The translations under genes were made by a program, and so were the position numbers. This document shows, in pieces, positions 24,700 through 35,078 of a stretch of DNA of 64,000 bases (within the stretch, counting starts at the first letter, position 1; every line of letters begins with the position of its first letter). This DNA comes from Typha latifolia (lineage: Eukaryota > Streptophyta > Magnoliopsida > Poales > Typhaceae), in the NCBI GenBank assembly GCA_019914945.1, contig CM034102.1, forward strand, positions 9,041,501 to 9,105,500, given 5' to 3'. The notes under the pieces are model-generated. The model was given only the letters and a program-made list of their open reading frames with translations. It made no database searches and was not told the DNA's origin.

Positions 24700-26064
24700 A
24701 TGTGGGTCTTCTGCCTGTGCAACTCTGATCCTCTCCGCTAGAGTCAGCCTCACAGTTAACTGGGCCAGCAGCCCAGTACTCACATCCTTAGCTATGATGT
24801 GCATGTCCATCTTCTGCAGATCTCACAAGATATCCGCCTGCTAAGTAGTCAAACTAGCCAAATTCCCCATCGACTTCCTGCTCAAGATATCAACCACCAC
24901 ATTTGCCTTCCCAGGGTGTAGTTAATAGTGCAATCATAATCATTCACCAGCTCAAGCCACCTGCGCTGTCTCATGTTCAACTGCCTCTGGGAGAAAAGGT
25001 ACTTCAAACTCTTGTGGTCAATAAAGATCTCGCACTTCTCCCCGTAGAGATAATGCCTCCAAATCTTCAAAACGAACACTATCGCTACTAGCTCCAAGTC
25101 ATGGGTAGGGTACTTTCGCTCATGGTTCTTGAGCTGCCTGGATGCATAAGCGACAACTCCGCCCTACTGCATGAGGACACAGCCCAAGCCTGAGTATGAA
25201 GCATCATAGTAGACCTGGTAGTCCATTCCACTGCGAGGATTTATAAGGACAGGTGCAGATGTAAGTCTCCTCTTCAGCTCTTCGAAGCTCTCCCCACAAT
25301 CCGCTGTCTATTCAAAACATCGATCCTTTCGGGTTATCTTAGTGAGGGGATTGGCAATTTTTGAAAATCCTCCCACAAAACGCCAGGAATACCCGGCCAA
25401 ACCCAAGAAACTATGGACCTCCGAGACGGTACACGGTTGCCTCCAATTGAGAACAACAGTGATCTTGGATTGATCAACCCGGATGCCCTCTCCTAAGACC
25501 ACATGCCCAAAGAACACCACCTCCTCCGGCCAAAATTCACACTTGGAGAACGTAACAAATAACTTTTCTCTCCTTAGCACCTGTAGTACCAACCAAAGAT
25601 GCTCTTCTTGCTCCTGCTTTGAGGCAAAGTAAACCAAGATATCATCAATGAAGACCACCACGAACCGATCCAAGAAAGGGCGGAAGACTCGGTTCATCAA
25701 GTCCATGAAAATAGCTAGTGCATTGGTCAAGCCGAAAGGCATAACCAGGAACTCATACAACCCGTACCGGGTACGGAAAGCAATTTTTGGGACATCCACT
25801 TCCTTAATCCTCAATTGATGATACCCAGATCTCAGATCAATCTTTGAGAAGATGCGCGCTCCATGCAATTGATCAAACAGGTCCTCAATGCGAGGCAATG
25901 GGTACTTATTCTTCACAGTCAGCTAGGTTCAGTTGCCGATAATCAATGCAAAGGCGAAGGGTACCATCCTTCTTCTTCACAAACAGAACTGGAGCACCCC
26001 AAGGGGATGAGCTAGGCCGGATGAGTCCCCTACTTAGCAGGTCATCAATCTGCTCTCTCAGTTC
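24700..26064 (-). pseudogene. G3 reverse transcriptase and RNase H, broken
   Basis: The minus strand from 25916 reads [18 protein letters not shown], then [35 protein letters not shown] and the catalytic FIDDILVY (near 25630), then [14 protein letters not shown] and the thumb [13 protein letters not shown]. Upstream, 25920-26064 carries the RT N-terminus in another frame. RNase H shows [20 protein letters not shown] and [20 protein letters not shown] (24882-25097). Frames change at about 25308 and 25917, and several stops are present. Confidence 0.88.
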
Positions 26065-26582
26065 TTACATCTCGTTCGGGGCCATACGATAAGGTGCCTT
26101 GGAGACTGGCCCTGCCCTTGGAATCAGGTCAATGGTGAAATCAACTCCCCTATCTGGGAGAAGCCCCAGAATGTCCTCAGGAAAAACATCTAGGAACTCC
26201 CGCACCACTAGTAAGTCAGTTAGGGCTTGGGTCCTCGCTGACTCAATGGACATGATTGCCACCAACTGTGAACGATCCACCTGTTGATCCTTACACAATC
26301 GACACTCAATGCCATCATTAAGCTGCAAGATGACCTCCTTGCTGTAGCAGTTAATGCTGGCATGGTAGGCGACTAACCAATCCATCCCAGGATTAGGGAA
26401 CAATAAACATGGCGGACTTCGAGAAAGTCACCAAGTGGGGTGGCTATGAGTAAGGGCTCCATAAGAGGTCCCGGCACTACATCTGCATTTTCTAGGAAGG
26501 ATGTAGAAATAAAGGAATGGGTGGCTCCGGGGTTAAATAAAATCCTAGCGGTGTGTGTAAATAAAGTTATAGTACCTACCAT
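26065..26582 (-). pseudogene. G3 aspartic protease, active site mutated
   Basis: The minus strand 26373-26582 carries the loop ILFNPGATHSFIST, where the lineage normally has a DSGATHSFI type. The catalytic aspartate is changed to asparagine and the next serine to proline. Downstream text at 26065-26403 includes GMDWLVAYHASINCYSKEV and leads to RT linker text VDFTIDLIPRAGPVSKAPYR. A frameshift joins the two. It is inactive. Confidence 0.8.
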
Positions 26583-26915
26583 TGTGTATATAAGTCTTAA
26601 CTAAAATAGGAAACACATTTTTCACAATATGAAAATTTGCACCGGGTTAAGAAGGAGAATCTAATATTATGCATGAATTGGACATACGTAAAACTTAAAG
26701 CATGATTAATTTACTCGGTTATCTGTGGCCACCGCATTGGATGATGTAGCATCCTGCAGGGTCATAGCAAAAACCCGGTCGGTACGTCGGCCCTACCCTC
26801 TGGTAGGAGGTCTCGATCGTGCGCCCCCACGACCTCTACTCGCGGTAGTACTGGCTCCCGATGCTCTAGATATAGCAGGCGTGGTAGGAGTGGCTGGCGC
26901 ACTAATCAGCAGGGG

Positions 26916-27017
26916 ACATTGCGTGCAGACATGCCCGGATTCTCCACACTAGAAGCAGGTAACGCGAGCACTGAGGCAGTCACGAGATATGTGACCCCTC
27001 TTGCCGCAAACAAAACA
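26916..27017 (-). pseudogene. G3 gag zinc knuckles (two CCHC)
   Basis: The minus strand shows CFVCGKRGHISRDC (26976-27017), a perfect CX2CX4HX4C nucleic-acid-binding knuckle. The second knuckle at 26916-26957 reads CF, then a stop codon, then CGESGHVCTQC, which would be the same pattern. A serine/proline/alanine-rich linker follows. Confidence 0.8.
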
Positions 27018-27172
27018 AATCCGACCCTCAGTGGTAGACGACCGTGCAAAACCACCACTGCCTGCACTGCTACTGACCTCCCACCACTAATAGAAGGTCG
27101 AGCCCTACTCGGCCCGCTTGAACCCTGAGGGTTGGGTCTACCCGGGGTAGCACTAGAACCTGTGCCACCATC

Positions 27173-28050
27173 TTAAGGGTGACACCTCAGTCGCAGGAAG
27201 GTCCTACCAGAATGTCCTCCACGCGGACGCCAATCAAAGCGGCTGGTACGACCCGCTGCCCGCTCTTGATGCTGTGAGCGCTCCTCAAGTAAGTCCCTCT
27301 CCGCTATCCCCACACTCTCTACCAGCTCTACATAGGTCAGGATCTTCACCATGTTCACCTATTTGTGGATCTCGATTTGGAGGCCCATCTTGAACTGGTC
27401 AGCCCAGCATCATCAGGTATGACTCTAGGGCAGAAGCGGGACAAGGCATTGAATCTGTCCTCGTACCGTGCCATTGTCATATTCCCCTGCCTCAACTGGG
27501 TAAACTCCCTCGTCAGCTCGAAACATAGGAATGTAGGGAAATATTTTTGGTCGAAGGAATCTAAAAATGTCCTCCAAGTGATGTACTCCCCAGTAAGGCG
27601 ATCTGGCATCATGCGCTTAGTGGCCCTCCACCACTCTTTCGCCTCCCCACGGGGAAGGAAACTGGCAAAGGTCACCTGGCGACTCTCCGGGCACTCAAAT
27701 GTGGTCAGGATCTTCCACACATCCACCATCCACCTATTAGCCTCCATGGGGTCTGTCGTGCCGCCGAACAAAGGGGGGTTAACCTGCATGAACCTGTTCA
27801 GCGACCACGCGGACCCACCTCCAGTCTGCTCAGCTAGAGTAATATGCTTTGACGGCTCCCTCGGTATGTGCATCCTAGACATGGCTGCCGTGCGCTCCCA
27901 AACTAACTCTTCGATGAGCCTCTCCTGCTGTCTGACAAGCTATCCAAGGGCCTCAATGCTAGCCGAAGTACCGGCAGCTGGTTCATCAACGGGGGCTAGA
28001 GCCCGTCCATGAACAGTCGCACGAATAGACCAAGCACGTCTAGGCGGCAT
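27173..28050 (-). pseudogene. G3 gag capsid region, broken
   Basis: An ATG at 28050 (MPPRRAWSI) follows the primer site at usual distance and is the likely start. An in-frame stop lies at about 27945. From 27882 to 27355 the capsid domain is open: NPPLFGGTTDPMEANRWM, EAKEWWRATKRMM, FDQKYFP and TQLRQGNMTMARYEDRFN, all typical retrotransposon gag text. A shift near 27410 leads into 27358-27173. The plus-strand frame 27365-28012 is its antisense shadow. Confidence 0.85.
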
Positions 28051-28206
28051 TCTTGGTAAGTTCAGCGCAGTTTAGTTCTTAATTCGCTAGTATATCAAAA
28101 GTCGTGAGTGACTCTATTATTCATTACTCCTAGTTATTCATTATTATTATCCATTTCCTATGTATTTGGATGATATCTAGGAAGACTTGCCGGATTTATG
28201 GTGAAC

Positions 28207-28224
28207 CTAGGCTCTGATACCAAG
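28207..28224 (-). other. G3 primer binding site (tRNA-iMet type)
   Basis: The minus strand reads TTGGTATCAGAGCCTAG two bases after the 5' LTR end (GGGTGTTTCA). It is an intact match to the plant initiator-Met primer site. Confidence 0.85.
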
Positions 28225-28225
28225 T

Positions 28226-30062
28226 TGAAACACCCAAACCTCCAAATACACGTGTAAACCGCGTGGGTAAATCCCCCTACACGGTGCATCACATGACATG
28301 TCAGTACAAGGATTTCACAAGGCGCACAACAGCACAAATTCACTATAATTAAACTTAACCATAAGAGTCCGGATACAAATTCCACAGGCCACAATAAGCA
28401 TTCCAAATATACACCCAAAATACAATGCTAAAGTCCAAAATACATCATCAATCCTAACGCCCTCGCAGGGGCTTAATACAACTAATAGACATACTGGAAA
28501 AGAAAGACAGCTACTCCTCTCTACCCGCACCTATGTCCCCTAGCTCTGAAATAATGCCACCAAGAGGTGGTGAGCTTATAGCCCAGCGAGTAGGATCCAT
28601 ACCATCTAAAATAATGAAATTGCATGTGTATATACATTGTATGCCTATATTTGCTAGCAATAACAATATGCTTGTTGAGATGGCTTAACATGAGTTACTA
28701 AATCAATGTAATCGATAAAGATTATCACTCACTATCCTGGAACATGCTAGTTCCTAACGTATCAAGATAAGTCCACACAGATATAAAGCTTGATACAATC
28801 TCTTATTCGTACACATCTCAATCATAGTGTTTACATGTTATGTATAGCAATAAAAGAGCAGTTTAGTCATCTCATGCCTACCAGAGCATTAATCATACTT
28901 ATCCTCGCTCACCGAGCTATTCACCACACAGGGTAAATACTCTCAAGAAACAATCATCCATCACATAACCATCCATCATCTCATACATCGAGGGGGGGAT
29001 ATATACACATCTAGCGGTAATGCCACCTACACGTGTTTGGCGACACTACAAGTGACCGGTTGTCTGTGGCCATCAGACTAAGGACCCCGGTCGTAAGCCC
29101 ATATCTCACTCTCTCTAAATCATCACCGCCCTCAGCGGGAGAATCGGGAGCCCTCGGCTCATCAACAGACGCCCTAACCCTGCGTCGTCGGGTATCGCTA
29201 GAGTTATATCCCTCCCTTACAATCATGTTCTTCTATCATCATAATCTAGTCCTGACTATATAGTATAACTACCTGAATGCCACATAGGCTCCCGACCTCA
29301 GGTGTAGACTGCTAATAGTATAGTCATATAAAATATAATCTACCCTTAACCCTAGGCTGAGTGAGTAAGGGTACTGCATAGTCATAATCTGACTACTAAT
29401 GATAGGTAGAAGTGGTCCAGTGTCTATGAGTGTATAAAGCATGTCATAGTCGTCATGATCGTTATATTCTGTATTCACAACAGATATACATATATGTAAG
29501 GGTATGTCATACAGGATACATGTAGAGCATCATTACACTAATGTTTATGCTACATTAACATTCTCATAATATCATGATGAGCAAATTATCAATAAGTGCA
29601 TATGTAATGACATAACATGGTATACTAAATGCTTGTATTAATACCGACACTTCCTATAGTGTCATGACAGGTATAATGATTGTAACTACATTATTCTAGA
29701 TTTGTATAACTCTATTCGCCTGGGGTCTCCAAAGTATGCTAAATCTCATCAGCTAGCCGGCTCCTCCGGAATCCCAAAATCCCCGGTGTCAATCCTAGCT
29801 AGCTCCTCCGGAATCCAAAAATCCTCCTCACGCGGTGTCAATCCTATTAATTCACGCAAGTAAGCCATACGTAAGATTAACGAACTAATAGAATTAATTA
29901 TCTTATTAGAGCATTTTTGTTTAGCAAATACATGAGTCAAGGGTCTCCTAGGGCGAGTCTTATGTTATCCTAAAAATTCACATGATACTAAATTGTCATT
30001 ACGGGGGGGAGTGGGGGGTCAGGGTAATTAAATCAGGGATTTTTTTTAAATGGGGTGTTACA
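28226..30062 (-). repeat. G3 5' LTR, 1837 bp
   Basis: It is nearly identical to 20658-22290 over its first 1.6 kb. It then differs: it has a local duplication around 29750-29830 (GCTCCTCCGGAATCC twice), then about 150 bp unlike the GC-rich block of the 3' LTR, before the shared AATGGGGTGTTACA end. Confidence 0.85.
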
Positions 30063-30646
30063 CTCTCTATCTGGCATCACTGATTCGAGGTAAGGTTTAT
30101 TCATTGAGCCTTTTACTCATGACTCTCTTTATTTATTTTCTGAACCCCTTAGATACGTGGTACATGATAGCGACTTAAGATATCCTAAGAAGATATTTTA
30201 GAATAATGAGGTGAGCTATAGGTGCGAGATGGTATAAATAATATTTTGTATAGAAATTGAGTTGTATCGTTGTTTGTTATATTTGTACTTTATTGTATCA
30301 AACGATGATTTGTATAATACATGTTAGATTATAGTGTACTTATGTATCAATTATTTTAGTTATATCTTGATGGTTTGCGTGGCCTATGTAGGCATTGCTA
30401 GTTGTATATTATTGTGGACTTGGATATTCATATGTTAACATGTTTATTTGGTTAATAGTATGATTTATTTGGTGATGAATTATGTGAGAATGAATATGTT
30501 AGCAAGTTTTATTTGATGATGTCATAATTATATGGGCACAAGAGTGTATCTGTACATGATGGGCCCCACCCAACCTGTCACATGCGCCGCGCGTGTCGTC
30601 TGGGCGCGTGGGTGTGCATGTGCTCGTGTTGGGTGGGGTCGTTACA

Positions 30647-30807
30647 AATATGCAATAGCTGTACAAACCAGGATCCTCTAATTGCCTATAGAAATAAATT
30701 CTGCTAAAATAATTAATCACTTCATCATCAATTATTTCATAATTACTTAATAGAGGCAAAAGTTGGCACTTTTCCACTATCTCATGATCACTTTTCAAAT
30801 ACGAACA
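30647..30807 (-). pseudogene. ULP1-type cysteine protease, N-terminal part of core
   Basis: The minus strand is open from an AG acceptor-like site at about 30808. It contains IIDDEVINYFSRIYFYRQ and SYCIF, which fit the ULP1 domain start (the SD/DDEVIN substrate-binding block) and the stretch before its STFFY-type motif. The frame continues, after removing the nest and one AATAT copy, into 4292 and below. The 30-codon region next to E1 joins LTR sequence, so the open frame running on to 30499 is chimeric. Upstream (30840-31080) the minus strand has no convincing exon. Confidence 0.65.
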
Positions 30808-31499
30808 CTGTATCAGGAAATGAATTACTGTGCACTAAAGTTTATGCACTACTGGCTTACCAAAGTACTAGCAACTATAAGAAATTTATCCCCCCCAAAA
30901 TATCTTCTCTCAAAACAACTTTTGTTTTTAGTCAAGAAGTTCACCGGACTTCTTCTAACTCATCTCTCACCCATAAACTGCCAAGGGTTTTCCATATTCT
31001 TTACAAATCAAATAAAAATACAAACACACCCAAGATGTCTAATAACTTCTAAACAGTTTAATTTATAAATAAATCTTAGTAAGAAAAAAAAGGAAGATAA
31101 TAAAACTTGTCAACCGAAATTTTCTTTTTCTCTAATACTAGTAGCTGAACTAGATTGCTATTTTTTGTATTTAAAATTTTCTTTTTAACATGAGATATGA
31201 ACTTACTTTTATAAGCTTGGAAATGCTCTTTCCTATTTAAAATAATTTGAAACTTTGAAGAACTATTTAGCTGCCAAGAATATTATAACCTTTGAAACAT
31301 CCGAGATATATAGCTATGTCCGGCAGCAAAGTATATATGATTGATTGCATTTTGTTTGCAGAATTAATAAATCATATGATTGATTGCATTTTGTTGTTTA
31401 ACAAGACATTAAGAACTAGCATGTCTACAACACTGCACTGGTGAAAACAACAAACCGTCCTAATATAGATATATAACCAAATTACATAAATATCAATTC
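30808..31499. other. old intergenic or intronic DNA, nothing recognised
   Basis: It is AT-rich unique-looking sequence between the ULP1 remnant and the C1 insertion. The frame at 30763-31068 on the plus strand has no family signal and overlaps the antisense of the remnant. Confidence 0.5.
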
Positions 31500-32438
31500 T
31501 GAAAAAACCCTAGACACAAGTATGTATCTAAATACTAGGCAATGATATCACTCGTTCGCTTAAGTAAAAGTCCGTAGAAATATTAAGAACGAAAGCAGAG
31601 ATGAACGCCAAGATTTTAACGTGGAAAAACCCAAACGGAAAAAAAACTACGGATCGAAACTCGGATCAAAACCAATCACTAGAATAGTAGCAGTTACAAG
31701 ACTGACTCACAAAACAACCCGTCGATCCAAACGACTTTGTTCTCAGTCTTGCTCGCTAGAACCCACGATTCACTACTTCTCGTGATTGAAGTCCAACCTC
31801 AGTAACCTCGAGATTGATCTTTTGTCTAGATAGCCCTTAAGACGAAAGATTAGGTTTTGTAGATGAGTGGAACCTTGTTAGTTGAAGAACCGATGTAGCC
31901 TCAAGAAGTCTCCTTCAATAATGCTTCTTTAACCACCCTCAAGATAGGGCATCACAATCCTTATATATGATCTCCAAGATAGAGCCAAATCCAAGTCTTA
32001 TCTGTACTCACGAAAGTCCAATTTTATCAAACTTCGTTGGTGCGTTCGAACGCGGCCCGGGTGCGTTCGAACGGCATGACTTGAACTCAGGTGCGTTCGA
32101 ACGCGACAACTTGAATTTTTTAGGTTGTGTTCGAACGCGTTTGTGAACGCAGCTCTCGGTCTGTGTGAACGCAGTTCCCGCGTTCGAACACGGCTCTCTG
32201 TTTGTGTGAACGCAGTACCCACGTTCGAACGCGTTTGTGAACGCGGCTCTCTGTCTGTGTGAACGCAGTACCCGCGTTCGAACGCGTTTGTGAACGCGGT
32301 GTGAACTCGACGGCTTTTCTCCAATAATCTTGCAATTCTTCAAACCAGAGATATTCTAGACTTGTGTAAAGCTCATATACATGAAAAAATACACTTAGAA
32401 TATTTTGTACACAATTGCCAACAAATAAAAACCTAACA
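31500..32438 (-). repeat. C1 3' LTR, 939 bp
   Basis: In sense it starts TGTTAGGTTTTTATTTG at 32438. The GTTCGAAC array spans 32038-32300 with about three and a half units. A TATA-like TCATATATAA lies at 31961-31970, downstream of the array. Confidence 0.9.
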
Positions 32439-32800
32439 ATCTCCCCCTTTGGCAATTTGTGACAAAACACCTAGGTTACAAAATATTACAAAGACTTCAA
32501 ATTGAGCAATCAACAAGACTAGAATATTTTGCACATCAATCCCTACAAATAAACATATACCAATCCAAGATCAAGTGAAACTAACTTGAAATGAATAAAC
32601 AATCCAATTCAAACACAAGTTATCAATGGAGCATAAGTTCAAAAGTACTTAAACAAACAAAGATCACAATTTCTCCAAGCAAAGTTATAAGCAAGATTAG
32701 AAAGACAGAAAGACTCTAATAAACTCCCCCTATTACCATGCTCCCCCTACACGCCTAGACACCTAGACACTCTCCCCCTTTTTGCCACAAATGCCAAAGA
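32439..32800 (-). other. C1 polypurine tract region, multiple tracts
   Basis: In sense, AAAGGGGGAGATTG abuts the 3' LTR (32439-32455). Further AGGGGGAG tracts lie near 32725-32731, 32742-32748 and 32772-32781 (the last as AAAAAGGGGGAGAG). Multiple polypurine tracts before the 3' LTR are a described Sirevirus trait. No coding sequence is seen in this stretch. Confidence 0.75.
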
Positions 32801-33634
32801 CTAGGAACTCGGAGGAAACTGATGCTGAAAAATCGTCAACACAGAGTCAAGGACAGTCCCCTGACGAGCTTGCTCAGCTCGTAAATCATTCACGATCGAA
32901 TGGAGATCCTGCACTTGAGTACTAAGCTGATCAAAACGGTTAGAGTACTGTGATAACTCCCCCTCAGAGTAAGATGTGTCACCGTTAGAGCTATCATCAG
33001 AACTGTCGAGGTGCGATGAGCGACTAGCGACGGAAGAGAACGGCTTGAGAGGAGACAACTGGTCGTGAGCTTGACTCCGATTAAGTGGTAATTCGATCCA
33101 ACGGTTTGTGCGAAGTAAGGGAAGGTTCTGAAGCATCTACACGCACCCCACTCTGAGTGCACAAATTTGTAATAAAGATGCCAAATGGTAACCCCTCACG
33201 AGGTGCTTCTTTCTGGGCAGCTGTGAGAATCGAGTCATAGATCACCGCAGCTAAATCAATAGAGACTCCAGTTAACATTGCATGAAGAAGGAATGCACGA
33301 TCCAAACTAATACTAGAATGCCGAGTCTTGGGGGTGACGTTGTACAGACAAAATAGGTGAAGCATGCGAGCCACTGGTGTCAGCTTCGCATGCGGCATCA
33401 TGTTTCCCTTCCAATGTTCCCCTTTGATCAGTATAGTGCCAGCATATTCATCGACATCAGGAAATGGAGCAGACGTGGGGTACCGGAACTCACCATCAGG
33501 AAGACGAAGTTCAGCGCGAATAACATCTGAGTCCAAGTATACAGACACCCCATGAACAATAGAACGAATACAATGTTCTAAAACCGTAGCATTACAAAAA
33601 AATTTCCAAATAACTTCCACAAAAAAATGCTAAG
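32801..33634 (-). pseudogene. C1 third ORF, plant transposon-associated protein
   Basis: This ORF lies between pol and the 3' LTR, the place where some Sireviruses have an env-like gene, but it has no signal peptide or membrane segment. Residues in the first part (33620-33081) such as LPFGIFITNLCTQSGV and SSISLDRAFLLHAMLTG fit the domain called putative plant transposon protein in domain databases (from memory). The second part (to 32801) has a serine/aspartate-rich linker and a coiled heptad-like end (RFDQLSTQVQDLHSIVNDL). The two parts are in different frames with a shift near 33090-33130. No ATG opens the frame; it follows a TAG and a T7 run, so a spliced leader (AG at about 33635) is possible. 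Function is unknown. Confidence 0.6.
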
Positions 33635-33956
33635 ATATCACGTTCAATCACACAAGAAACATCAAGATAGTAACTTTAACGTGATCAAAACTCGAAAACG
33701 CATGAAATCAATCAAGATCAAGAGACTTAATTGAATAAAAAATAGGAAAATTGATGGATGATCATACCTCGCAAAAGTGAATAAAAACTCAGAAATTCGG
33801 CCGAAAGATGCTAATACGGAGGAGAACGACCCTTTAAAAGGGTTTGTAGTGAGAAATTTGATGAAAAATACCAAGATCTTGAAGATTTAAGAGAGAGAAA
33901 ATGAAGGGTTTCTAGGGTTTGGAAGATAGAAGATGAAAACCTTTGGGTTCGGACGC

Positions 33957-34060
33957 AATATATAAAGAATCCTCGAGTGCGTTCGAACGCACCAGTCTGC
34001 ACGTTCGAATGCGCCAATCACCGCGTTCGAACTCAAAAATTTGCATTCGAACGCCCTTTT
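33957..34060 (-). promoter_or_regulatory. possible internal promoter for the C1 third ORF
   Basis: In sense: four TTCGAACGC/TTCGAATGC motifs (33978-34050), then CTTTATATATTG (33957-33968), then a CT-rich leader with CCAAACCCTAGAAACCC (about 33900-33935). This repeats the LTR layout of motif array, TATA and pyrimidine-rich leader. A donor-like GAG/GTATGATC near 33767 and an acceptor-like TCTTAG near 33635 would allow a leader intron. Promoter activity is inferred only. Confidence 0.5.
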
Positions 34061-35078
34061 TTTTAAAGTAAAAAATCTAAGAAAAAATCAAAAAAAAAAT
34101 CTTTTTGGAGATGCACCTCTAAAAATTCAACATAGATTCAAGACATAGAATATGACAATCGAATGAAATAAGTCATACACACATCAATCAAATCATCAAA
34201 AGCATATTATATTTAATTCTAATGCATCACTCAAAATTAAATTAATCTTGATTGATCATAACAATATACATATGCAAGGTGAGCATAGATAACATGAAAC
34301 ATTCTTCTTAAATAAACTTTTCTATTTAAACAATGATACAACATAGTAGTCAAACCGATTTAGTATTTAAATTTGCATTTTTCGACTTATTCTCCATAAC
34401 TGAACATGAATTTTTCCTGTATTATATATATATATATATATATATAAACCATATAGGTGCAATGATGGCTTTCACACATGAGTAGGTAGCCCTTTTTTTG
34501 TAGTACATATCAAACAATGTGCAAGAAGATATTCACAAACATCAAAAAAAATTTATTTAATTTGCAAGCAATGTACTGAGTCAAACTGGACTTTAAACAA
34601 GATGGCTTTCACATAAACTCATTGTAGCCCTTTTCATTGATCTTTTATGAACACATTTGTGATGACTAAGCATGAGGTCAAACTGTGCAAATCAACGTCA
34701 ATAGTGAGCTATTTAAAAAAAAATTTCATTATATCATGCTCACTCAATAATATACACACGTTATGAGTGCATTAAATTTAGTTTAATTGTCATAGAAGTC
34801 GAGAGAGTGAACAAATCAGAAATGATATAATATACTGCAAGATGACAGAATTGACTATCATAACTCATAATCAAGAGAAAAATCATATTTATATGTCAAG
34901 AGTATATTATTGAATCTAGGAGTGCATCAAATTTTTTTTTTATATGACAAAAACTCTTAACAAATCTAAAACTAAAACTAAAAAAAAATTTCAGAGTAAA
35001 GAAAACCTAAAAAGAAACAAAAAGAAATAATAAAAATAAAACATACAAACTAAAACACGCAAACCAAAACAAAAAAAA
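34061..35078. other. C1 non-coding spacer
   Basis: This is AT-rich sequence between the third ORF and pol, with an (AT) run at 34426-34446 and repeated GATGGCTTTCACA text near 34465 and 34602. No coding signal is seen. Confidence 0.6.

Larger units (their letters stand above)
20658..30062 (-). mobile_element. G3: Ty3/gypsy chromovirus (Tekay/Del-like) in E1
   Basis: The ends are TGAAACACCC and GGGGTGTTACA, with flanks CTTTC (20653-20657) and CTCTC (30063-30067), a duplication with one mismatch. The coding strand is minus: 5' LTR 28226-30062, primer site, gag, protease, RT, RNase H, integrase with chromodomain, 3' LTR 20658-23294. The long LTRs, two zinc knuckles and chromodomain suit the Tekay/Del lineage. 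Many stops show it is inactive. Confidence 0.88.
4293..30646 (+). mobile_element. E1: outermost solo LTR-like element of the nest
   Basis: It starts TGTAACAACC at 4293, ends GGGGTCGTTACA at 30646, and is flanked by AATAT on both sides (4288-4292, 30647-30651). Its own sequence is 4293-5610, 19272-20657 and 30068-30646, about 3.3 kb. The rest is E2 and G3. The TG...CA ends, 5-bp duplication and lack of any internal coding or second terminal repeat point to a solo LTR. It has a GC-rich, CT-repeat 5' part (4330-4800), an AT-rich middle, and a 3' part with TGTGGCCTGTG-like text. The strand is inferred from the related G3 LTR. Confidence 0.8.

Noticed and set aside
27365..28012. 215-residue plus-strand frame
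   Set aside because: It is antisense to the G3 gag, which has clear capsid text on the minus strand.
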